Source: Lactuca virosa (taxonomy: Eukaryota; Streptophyta; Magnoliopsida; Asterales; Asteraceae). From it: a DNA stretch of 64,000 nucleotides. Below are positions 55,883 through 64,000 of the stretch, in pieces. The first letter of the stretch is position 1; every line of letters starts with the position of its first letter. Made by a program: the position numbers and the translations under genes. The notes under the pieces were generated by a model. That model was not told where the DNA came from. It worked only from the letters and a program-made list of their open reading frames with translations, and searched no databases. The stretch covers positions 125,677,111 through 125,741,110 of the forward strand of contig CAKMRJ010005634.1 of NCBI GenBank assembly GCA_928212115.1, written 5' to 3'.

Positions 55883-56076
55883 TGTAACATCCCAAAAATA
55901 CTAAGTAAAAAAATTATTTTTAAGTCAAACAAAAACCAGCAATCATCCATTTCAGAACCCATCAAAGTATGAAAATGTATAAAATAGTTATGAAAGTACA
56001 AATCATAACATATATGCGGAATCCTGGCGGTTGCGATGCAGTCACATCGAGCTTTTCCCCTAGGAACCGGAAGTAC

Positions 56077-56336
56077 CTGAAAATCATAAACATAAAACCA
56101 TAAACACAATGCTTAGTGAGTTCCCCAAAATACAACATACCATACATACATCGGGCCTCAACAGGCATCAGGCCCCACTCGGTATTCATCAGGCCCCGCC
56201 CGATATTCATAATGGGCACCACCCAATACACATAAAAACACATGAAAGAGTCACAAAGACAGCTAGCATCCTACAAACATAATCTAATGGGTCGGAATTG
56301 GTGCCTTCGACCCACGGGTATGGTGAAGAGACTTAC
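56077..56336 (-). other. Predicted 260-nt intron inside element 3 5' LTR
   Basis: Minus strand donor AGAG|GTAAGT, acceptor TATGATTTTCAG|GTACTTCC, GGGGAACTCACTAAGC 34-49 nt before the acceptor. Shortest of the set because its minisatellite is short. Confidence 0.5.
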
Positions 56337-57181
56337 CTCTCAAATGATAATCAACTGCTACTGCTCTTACTGCTAAAATATATGTTTTGTACCCCCATCT
56401 AATCATTCGTACAAGGTAAAACCTTAGTCTACCTTCCAAAAACTAAGAGTTGACCAAAAGTCAACTCAGGTTAAGGAGTCAATGGTCAAAGACAAAGTCA
56501 AAATGTCATCAGTGACTCTCCACGCTGTGGCCTTTCTTGGTCACGCCATGGGCACAAAACGAAAAATCAATGGACTGATCCTTAGCCGCCACGTCGTGGG
56601 GACTAGTCTGAATGGATTATTCGAGTTAAGCTGTTGTTAACTCATTTTCAAGGGCTCAAAAACCCAAATCTACTCTTTCCTAATGCCTTGATGGATAAAT
56701 CTCCAACTTTATCCATTAAGACAAGATCTCTAAACCTAGGTTCTAAAGGTCATACAAGAAGTGCAACTCAAAAAATAAGTCCTTAATCACAAAGAAAACA
56801 AGCCCAAACTTTCCAGAAGGGTTTTTGTAACACCATGTTTCGAGTCGTTTCTTAATTTGGGGCCGTGGGCCGAAGATCAATTATCATATAGTTTCGGGCT
56901 TTTGGAAAGAGAGGTTTGGACCCATTTGGATGTGGTAAATGTAGATTACGGGATCCAAGAGTTCGGTTTGTGTTTCGGAGCCCAGGAGTATAACCGTTAA
57001 GTGATACTTTGGACCTTTTATGAAGTTTGTATTTAAGCTTGGGAAGTTTTAAGGCAAAAGAGAGTTGATAGAATTGTAGAGCTTCTCATTACCTTTCCGT
57101 GGATATAAAGAAGGTCGAAATCGGACTTAGAATGGAAAGGTTATGGCCTTCGGGAGATTGGTGGTTTTAGCCCCTAGCCGA

Positions 57182-57285
57182 GTACGTTAGGCGTACTCTA
57201 GGAGTACACTAGGTGTACTGGCTCGATGCTTAATCGCGGAGGCACCCACGTATGTTGGGCATACGTGGGAGTACGCGGGGCATAC
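57182..57285 (+). promoter_or_regulatory. Promoter-proximal palindromes, solo LTR S2
   Basis: GTACGTTAGGCGTAC, GTACACTAGGTGTAC, GTATGTTGGGCATAC and GTACGCGGGGCATAC: 5-bp arms and 5-bp spacer. Last copy ends 41 bp before the TATA-like box. Confidence 0.65.
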
Positions 57286-57908
57286 GTTCGGTTGGGACAA
57301 ACCTTAATTTTTAGGGTTTGTGCCATATTTGAAAACATTAAGTTGCTTCTAGACTCTCTTATGACCAGCTTGCACCTCTCAAAACTCTAAGAATGAAACC
57401 CTAGCTTCATTGGAGTGTTTGTGAGCCATTGTTGTAATCTTGCCGTGTTTTTGGATCCTTTGAAGGAGGTGAAGCTTGGTGTTGAAGCTTTGGTGGACTT
57501 GGAGCTTGAAGATCCAGAATCTTCATCAACATTGCAAGCTATTTGAGGTATAAAGCTCTTAAATTGATGAATCATTTGGTTAGATCTAGTTAGGGCTTTT
57601 TTTATGTTTTTTTATCGTCCTTTAAGCCATGCTTGAGAGTATGAGCTACTCTAGAAGCTAAGGATGGTAGATCTTGACATTTTGAGGTCCCTTGTTCATA
57701 AAAATGCAATCTTGATGAGTCATCTTGGTACATGCATGAGCTGGAGTTATTCTTATGGTTCATTTTGAGTATTAGGTCCCATTAAGTCATGAAAGGGTGT
57801 AAAGTTGCCAACTTTACGTGTTAAGACATCATTTAGGATCAAATCTAAAAATTTGGCTTTGTGGCTTAACCGATTAAGCACTTATTAGTGAGTTGGGTTG
57901 ACTGCGGA

Positions 57909-57995
57909 GTATGTTGGGCGTACCCAGGTCGTACGCTACGCGTACTGACCATGTAGGGAGTGTGTTGGGCGTAAATTTGAGTACATCGGGCGTAC
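57909..57995 (+). promoter_or_regulatory. Distal palindromes, solo LTR S2
   Basis: GTATGTTGGGCGTAC (57909), GTACGCTACGCGTAC (57931, perfect arms), GTGTGTTGGGCGTAA (57960), GTACATCGGGCGTAC (57981). Confidence 0.6.
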
Positions 57996-58380
57996 TTAAC
58001 AGCTTGACTTTTATTGACTTTTGCTATTTGGGCCATATGTGGACTAGTAGGGTTTTGGGCCTTATTGGGCCAATGGTCTTTTTGTCTTGGGAACATTATT
58101 AGGCTTTGGGCCTTCTTGGATTTGGGTCCATAATGGGATTTGGGCCTCATTTAGGAATTTAGGCCATATCAGGCTTTTTGAGTCATTGGTTTAGGCCTCG
58201 GTTATTGGGATAAGTGAGGAAAGGGTAAAATGGTCTTTTACCCTGAGAGTTGGAAAAATGAATGAGATTCATAGTGATGGTTATAGCCCAGTTATTAATT
58301 GGGGTGTTGTTTGATTTATTAGCATGATGATTTTTCCAGATCAGCAGTCCGAGCCTTTACCTGATATTCAACAGTTTGGG

Positions 58381-58744
58381 GTGAGTTATCTCACTATATC
58401 CATGGGTCGAAGGCACCAATGTCGGCCCATTACTTGCTATGTAGAATGCTAGTTGTCTTTTGTGGTAATTTCAAGAAATACCAGGATCTGTCCCCTGGTA
58501 ATTGTATGAAAGACCAGGATCTGGCCCCTGGAACTTATATGTAAGACCGGGATTTGGCCCTTGGCATTGCAAGGAAAGACCATGGGGGTAGCCCATGGAA
58601 CTTGTATGTAAGACCGGGATTTGACCATCGGCATTGCAAGGAAAGACCATGGGGGTAGCCCATGGCACCTGTATGTTTTGGGTATGTGGTATTTTGGGGA
58701 ACTCATTAAGCTTCATGCTTACAGTTTTCAGTTTATGTTTCAAG
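58381..58744 (+). other. Predicted 364-nt intron inside solo LTR S2
   Basis: Donor GGG|GTGAGT; acceptor TTTATGTTTCAAG|TAC (the usual CAG|GTAC reads CAAGTAC, so the site shifts by one). GGGGAACTCATTAAGC at 58696-58711. The minisatellite (ACCAGGATCTG / ACCATGGGGGTAGCCC units, 58470-58670) lies inside. Confidence 0.45.
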
Positions 58745-59481
58745 TACTTCTGGATCAAAAAAGGAACGGTTCGGGATGATCGCATCGCACACACCACGTT
58801 GTTCTGCATTCTGTTGATTTGATGTACTTGGATGATTATTGACATACTCTGATTTTCTTTTATGGTTTTATAAACACATTTTGGATGATGGTTTTATTAT
58901 TATTAAAGTGAAACTTTTAGTCGGTATTTTTGGGACGCTACAGTTTTCCTTTACCCTAAGAGCCATAAAGTTGGTTGCTTTATGGACATGCATGTACAGT
59001 GCATGTCTTCTCAATTTTAGGTCTAAAAGATTGATAAATAGGCTTCAAACTCATACATTGGATAACATTTGCCATGGAACATCAGATCTAAAACATATGA
59101 TCTCAAAGGGACCTCTAGGATCCATAAATTTGCCAACTTTATGGAATCCTTCCATTCTAACTAGGTCACACAAGAAGAAAATGGGACAAATCCTTAGATC
59201 TATCATTATAGAATCATAAAGAAAAAAGCTTACAATGGTCCTGAGATTTCCAAAGAGATCTTCACTCCAGCTAAGAAGTACCACAATCCATTCCAGTGTC
59301 TCTTATTCCTTCAAAAGCAACCAAAATCATCAAAAAGGTCTCACAACTCACAAGGAGGAATTATGGTTAGGGTTTCTGAAGCTTGAGGGCGATGGAGGCT
59401 GAGGTTGAATAAACCCTAACCTCCTTATTTCTTTAAATAGGATGCAAAGGTCGAAAATTAGGGTTTCATTAAAATCAGCTG

Positions 59482-59579
59482 CCACACCATGGCACATATG
59501 GGCACGCCGTGGCGGGTCTTTAAATCCTGCAATCCTTGAAAATATTGCCACACCGTGGTGAGGATCCACCACGTTGTGG
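59482..59579 (-). promoter_or_regulatory. Promoter-proximal palindromes, element 3 5' LTR
   Basis: CCACACCATGG (59482), GCACGCCGTGG (59502), CCACACCGTGG (59548), CCACGTTGTGG (59569). Nearest copy 43 bp from the TATA box TATTTAAA (59432-59439). Confidence 0.65.
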
Positions 59580-59639
59580 CCACCTAAAATGAAGAATTCA
59601 AATATAAAGGATTAACTCATACCTGAATTAGGTATTACA

Positions 59640-60180
59640 TGATGCCTGATAGCCTAGAAGATTTTGTTATGCTAGATGGAACTAACATTATTACTATGGT
59701 TGTTTAGTGTGTGCATCATAGTTGTACATAAATAACATTTTATAGCTTGAGAATGTTTGATTTGGCCTTATTTCTTGTTCCACGTCTGGTTGTGGGCTTA
59801 GGGTAGAATCAAGTATTCGACTGTCTATCGAATCCAATGTTATGTATGATTAGCATACACGGGCGGATGCAGGGTTAGTGGAAGTTTCACGAGTGAGTAG
59901 GACTTATAGAAGGCCAGCATGAGGAATGATTAGCCACTTTTGAGAGAGTGAGTATAAGATGTATAGGTATCCTAGTACTTTGGGCTTGGCGGCCGAGTAG
60001 TCCATGACGATCCTTCGAGACAAATAGATGTAGATGTGGAAGGTAGTATGGGCTCGTAGTACTGGTAGCACGGGACCCGTATGTGTATCAAGGAACTTAC
60101 GAACCCAAATGATTTATGTGATTCCATAATGATGAAGTATGAATTGTGACTTTTATTATGTATTTCAGTTTGTTTTCAGT
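59640..60180 (+). other. Leader of element 4
   Basis: Plus-strand Tekay leader, related to 40960-41496. The LTR and primer site that should precede it are absent: element 3 abuts here and nothing matching is seen left of 37074. Confidence 0.7.
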
Positions 60181-60702
60181 ATGGCGATCATGAGAGGATC
60201 GGGATCTGGAGCAGACGGCCTGGAGAGGCCATGATTGACTGGCGATGAGATTCGTTTAGATGATCACCACCTAAGTGACCATGACTGTTAGGGAGGCTAT
60301 CCCGGATATGTTTGGGTCTTTCAAGACCGCATGATTGAACTTTTGGATGAGAGATATGATGTTGTTACTAAGGTTGTTGCGGCCACATCCACTATACCTG
60401 TTGTTGTTGCTGCAAGACTATAGGGGAGAGGGATGGTTCAGTATCGGGACTTCAGCAACACGAAGCCCCCAGAGTTCGACGGGGTCAAGGATGCAATTGT
60501 TGCTATGAGGTGGCTATTTATTATGGAGGGTCTTTTCTTTACTTGCTCGTGCCCAGAGGACCAAAAGGTAAAGTTTGCCTTGAACCTTCTTCGTTTGGGG
60601 GTGAAGGACTGGTGGAAGCTGGTGACCGGTGCTTATTCTCCTGCGGACAAAGTCGTAGTGATTTGGGACCAGTTTATTGATAGGTTACGCGTCGAGTATA
60701 TT
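60181..60702 (+). pseudogene. gag of element 4, N-terminal and capsid part
   Basis: Start MAIMRGSGSG at 60181, stop soon after, frameshifts; then an open capsid stretch from 60433 with YRDFSNTKPPEFDG, FFTCSCPEDQKVKFALNLL and GVKDWWKLVTGAYSP. Cut at RVEYI by a solo LTR and resumed at 63403 (PLVERERLVQEYLSL). Confidence 0.85.
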
Positions 60703-60902
60703 TGTAACATCCCGTTTTCACGACCAAAATTTTTCATTTTATTTAAAGTAAAACTTCCCAATTATAAAACCATTTTAAGAAAACCATACGTTCCCAATTA
60801 CAATTATTAAAAATCAGACTATTATAATGACCGCAAAATCCTCAATGCAGCGGATAAGTGTGTACAGTCTCGCCTTCGACTTCCCATAGCCACCGATGAT
60901 AC

Positions 60903-61954
60903 CTGAAACACTAAATAACTGGGTAAGCATAAAACTTAGTGATTTTCCCTCAAACTCCCGGTGGGAATGCCCAGACACAATCAATCCTTGGAGTGGAATA
61001 CCAACATGAAACGGGTCCAATCAGCCATTGGGCTAGAATACCCAGGGTTTGTTAGCCTACTGACTCAACCTAATCGCTCTTCTCTAGCCTTCGTGCCTAC
61101 GGCTTACAGCCAGCCCGTAGTGGGTATCTTGGCCTACAACACAAAGTAGCATCGCCTGAACCCACTACTACCATATGTTGACATATAAACAATCAGGATC
61201 AAGTAGGCACATAATACATGAAAACAACAATCATACGGCTCACTGCTGCCTACTAGTACTCTCACAGCACACAGTCTCGCTACCAGCTAACCTCCATGAA
61301 ATGTGTAACCATAAGAACCCAGAGGTGAGATAGCCACCCAAACAGATGATCCTACTCTAAAGCTACAACCAAATAAGGAACAGACAAGAAAGCCTAGATC
61401 AAGAGTTCTCAGGCTATCCTACATGACTACATATAGTCCCTAGGGCACTCCACTTGATGATAACCAGCAAGTACAGGTAGTCATATAGATTTACAGATCA
61501 CTACCGCATAGCAACATCATATATACAAGAATACAGATCTCTACAGCATAGCAACATCCTATATAGCAGGATACAAATCTAACAGATCACTACAACATAT
61601 CAACATCTTATATGACAAGATACAGATTTAACATCTCACTACAACATAGAAACATACTATACACCAGGATACAGATCTAACAGATCACTACAACATAGCA
61701 ACATACTAAATACCAACAATCCAATGAATGCATAACCATATATATTCAACGGTGAGATAGACACCCAGACAGGTGATCCAACTCTAGAGCCACAACCAAA
61801 GAAGGAACATGCAAGAAAGCCTAGATCAAGAGTCCTCATTCTATCCTACATGAAAATATACAGTCCTTATGGCATCCTTCAACTAAAAGGTAACCAAAAC
61901 TAGTGGCTCAGAGTTGGTGCCTTCGACCCATGGATATAATGAGGCAAAACTCAC
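60903..61954 (-). other. Predicted 1052-nt intron inside solo LTR S3
   Basis: Minus strand donor TTTCAG|GTGAGT, acceptor TTTAGTGTTTCAG|GTATC, GGGAAAATCACTAAGT 31-46 nt before the acceptor. Longest of the set; contains the 49-bp minisatellite. Confidence 0.45.
61490..61720. repeat. 49-bp minisatellite in solo LTR S3
   Basis: Five units around ACAGATC...CTACAACATAGCAACAT at 61507, 61547, 61596, 61645 and 61694 (spacing 40, 49, 49, 49). Confidence 0.85.
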
Positions 61955-62995
61955 CTGAAATAAAGAAGCCAAAAAACCGAGACGCGTTTCCTATCTATGT
62001 TGCATGCTCCCGTGAATCCGCTAATCACGAAAACCAAGTAAAACCTTAATTAATAGTCCAAAACCCTCAAGTTTGACCTAAAGTTAAACTTGGTCAAAAT
62101 TCAAGGGTCAATGAAAGTCAACAAAGTCAAAGTCCATGGCAGCTGCATACGCCCATCGTACGCGACCTGATCTTATTTCTCCATTAAGTACTTTATCACT
62201 TAAGTCCTTTAGTCTAGAGCTCGGATCTAGAGTCAAAACATGGAATTAAGTCATAAAGTTTCCACCTTTATGACTTTCTATGGCTAGAAAAGGTCCAAAA
62301 GCCAAAACCCTAACTTATTAATCCATTAAGACATCATAACTCTTGCATGGAAGGGATAGAAGGACCAAGATCACATATTTATGGTTCCTAATAGCTTTAT
62401 AATGGATAAAGTTTCCAACTTTATCCATTAGAATGGTCCCATCAAACAAGATCTAGTCTTTAAGTCTCAAAGGGACCAAAACTACATCGTTTTCAACTTA
62501 ATCCAATAATTCAAAGTCTCCAACCTTCATATCTGAATCAATATGATGTTTAGATCGATAAAGTTTCCAAATTTATCCCTAACAAGGTCACAAACTTTCA
62601 AGATCTAAACTTGATGCACTTAAAGTGATCAAAAGCTCATAACACCCCAAACTAGCTACATTTAACAATTTCATCATCAAGATTCAAACTTTATACCTCC
62701 AAAAGAAGAATCAAGGGGAACAAGGTCTGGATCTACAAGCTCCAATGAAACCAACACTTCTCCAATGAGCTCCCTCTTCTCCAAGATGCACCAAGAACAC
62801 TCCAAAGCACTTAAAAACACATTCCTTTTTCTCACAGGGCTTAAAATAGGGTTAGGGTTTCAATGGGGGATGTTGAAGGGGTGAAGGCTGAGAATGGAAT
62901 GGGTTTGGGGAAGTTAAGGAGCTTAAATAGGGCTCAAACCATGAAAATAAGGTTTGGGTTCTGATTGTTTACACCCATCGGACCAAGGATGCCTA

Positions 62996-63030
62996 GTACG
63001 CCAAGCGTACTCCCTGTACGCCCAATGTCC
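62996..63030 (-). promoter_or_regulatory. Promoter-proximal palindromes, solo LTR S3
   Basis: GTACGCCAAGCGTAC (62996, perfect arms) and GTACGCCCAATGTCC (63016, one arm decayed); a further weak copy near 62969. One distal copy ATACGCCCATCGTAC at 62147. Confidence 0.5.
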
Positions 63031-63402
63031 ACGGCTAACCCAAAATCATCCTAACTTCAAGCGGTCATAACTTCTTCGCTTCAACTCCGTTTTCTACGTT
63101 CTTTATATCCATGAAAAGGTGTTGAAGAGCCCCACAAGTTGAAGAGCCCTACAATATTATATATATCTTGGACTAAAAACTTCTTTAAAAAATCCATATT
63201 TCATGCAATAATCCAGACTATGACTTTTCCCTTTTTACCCTTCGACCCAAAACACAATTCAAGGGTGAGATCTCTCAACCATCATTACCTCCTTCCACAA
63301 GATCTAATTTTTACCTCCTTAAGGCCCAAAGCCTTTACACAATCGACTTCCAGCCCACGGTCCTGAAATAAGAAATGACGGGAAACAGGATGTTACAATG
63401 TC

Positions 63403-63890
63403 CCCCTTGTGGAGAGGGAGAGGTTAGTCCAGGAGTATCTGTCGTTGTAGCAGAGGACAGAGTCGGTGACGTAGATCACCAAGATGAAATTGAGAGAGCC
63501 CTTTTCATCCCCGAGTATGTTGCTTCATAGCAGGTTTATATGTTTCGTTACTTGAGCATGCTCAAGACAGAGATCCATGAGTTTTTATCAACCTAGAGAT
63601 ATAGTTATCTCTCGGGGCTGTAGTCTTTCACTCAGAGGAGGGAGATTGAGATTGAGACCCAGAAGAGAGAGAGGAGGCAGATCTCGGTTTAGACACAGTA
63701 GCGAAGCGGTTCAACCCCGCTGATTTGTGATCCGGAGGGCAGAGGGGCCGTACTTGTGGCAAGTGCAGGAAGGCGCATGAGGGGGTGCCGATCAGCAACA
63801 GCATGCCACAATTGTGGTAGGGAGGAGCATTATGTGAGGGATTGTCATCAGCAGACTCTGCCGCCGAGCACCATGATTTGTTACCTCTGT
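63403..63890 (+). pseudogene. gag of element 4, C-terminal part with zinc knuckles
   Basis: Continues gag after the solo LTR with frameshifts and stops. Knuckles: CGKCRKAHEG (degenerate) near 63757, CHNCGREEHYVRDC near 63808-63850 (intact) and the beginning of a third, ICYLC, at 63876-63890, cut by another LTR. Confidence 0.8.
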
Positions 63891-64000
63891 TGTAACATGA
63901 AAAAAAAAATACCAAATAAAAATTTTTCTTTTTAAGTCAACCAAAACCATCATAAGTATAACATTGTGGAAAAATAGTTATTAGAGTAAAATCCCAAAAT
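63891..64000 (-). repeat. Start of another Tekay-type LTR, cut by window end
   Basis: TGTAACATGAAAAAA then TTTTTAAGTCAACCAAAACC, similar to the first 110 bp of the element 3 5' LTR in the same (minus) orientation. Sits in the third zinc knuckle of element 4 gag. Confidence 0.7.

Larger units (their letters stand above)
56826..58942 (+). mobile_element. Solo LTR inside element 3 5' LTR (family S2)
   Basis: 2117 bp, TGTAACACC...GACGCTACA, with perfect GTTTT duplication (56821-56825, 58943-58947). Plus orientation. Proximal palindromes at 57182, 57204, 57250 and 57271; TATA-like TATTTGAA at 57326; distal palindromes at 57909, 57931, 57960 and 57981; donor 58381; minisatellite 58470-58670; acceptor 58744. 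Confidence 0.95.
37074..59639 (-). mobile_element. Element 3: Ty3/gypsy Tekay-like element, host of three insertions
   Basis: Minus-strand element split into 37074-38810 (3' LTR, purine tract, chromodomain tail), 48069-52325 (integrase to gag), 54761-56825 (gag start, leader, primer site, 5' LTR part) and 58948-59639 (rest of 5' LTR). The gaps are element 2 and two solo LTRs. The left LTR lacks about 50 bp at its outer end, so no target duplication can be checked. The right end abuts the leader of element 4, into which it apparently inserted. Confidence 0.85.
55883..59639 (-). repeat. 5' LTR of element 3, split by solo LTR
   Basis: Real LTR is 55883-56825 plus 58948-59639 (about 1.64 kb), TGTAACATCCC...GGTATTACA. 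Order (minus): four CCACG-N-CGTGG palindromes (59482-59579), TATA (59432-59439), distal palindromes (56520, 56541, 56589), donor (56336), conserved block (56288), minisatellite (56148-56235), branch-like motif (56111-56126), acceptor (56077). Confidence 0.9.
60703..63397 (-). mobile_element. Solo LTR in element 4 gag (family S3)
   Basis: 2695 bp, TGTAACATCCC...GGATGTTACA. Flanks ATATT (60698-60702) and ATGTC (63398-63402) can be one target duplication with two transitions, since gag reads on as VEY..PLVE across it. Minus orientation: TATA (62932-62939), donor 61954, acceptor 60903. Confidence 0.85.

Overview
The window looks like plant intergenic heterochromatin from an Asteraceae genome, probably the lettuce tribe. 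The species call is an inference from LTR style and gag/pol flavour, not a database result. I find no intact host gene, no rRNA or tRNA gene and no CRISPR array. Almost all of it is LTR retrotransposon DNA, nested up to four levels deep, with AT-rich filler between the blocks.

Layout. (1) 1-7191: a minus-strand Ty3/gypsy Tekay/Del-like chromovirus (element 1), cut by the window start, with a 2.0-kb 5' LTR. (2) 7192-11208: AT-rich DNA with microsatellites, one tandem duplication and a few exon-like relics. (3) 11209-33532: a decayed plus-strand Ty1/copia element whose integrase is split by a 19.5-kb insertion (element C, 13347-32867, target duplication TTTTA). Element C holds a second LTR element without pol (element D, 19202-26096) and two small hAT-type elements. 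(4) 33533-37073: a probable copia LTR, a short second copia-type LTR and non-coding DNA. (5) 37074-59639: a minus-strand Tekay element (element 3) interrupted by a nearly complete plus-strand Tekay element (element 2, 38811-48068) and by two solo LTRs (52326-54760 and 56826-58942). (6) 59640-63890: leader and gag of another plus-strand Tekay copy (element 4), itself broken by a solo LTR (60703-63397). (7) 63891-64000: the start of one more LTR.

How it works. The Tekay copies share one plan: LTR, tRNA-iMet primer site, gag with CCHC knuckles, protease, RT, RNase H, integrase with a chromodomain-like tail, polypurine tract, LTR. All are broken by stops or frameshifts. Element 2 is the best preserved: six in-frame stops and one gag frameshift seen, with a long open RNase H-integrase stretch.

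Most unusual. Comparing the six Tekay LTR families shows a shared architecture that ordinary annotation misses. First, four short palindromes (fewer in one family), each with a CpG in both arms, lie just upstream of the TATA box; the palindrome sequence differs between families. Second, a second palindrome cluster usually lies about 1 kb downstream. Third, there is a consensus 5' splice site, then a family-specific minisatellite, then a conserved ACTCAC-type motif 30-39 nt before a 3' splice site, so a predicted intron inside the LTR carries the minisatellite. A second, tiny predicted intron (67-75 nt) separates the gag zinc knuckles from protease in three independent copies; in two of them its removal is needed to restore the reading frame.
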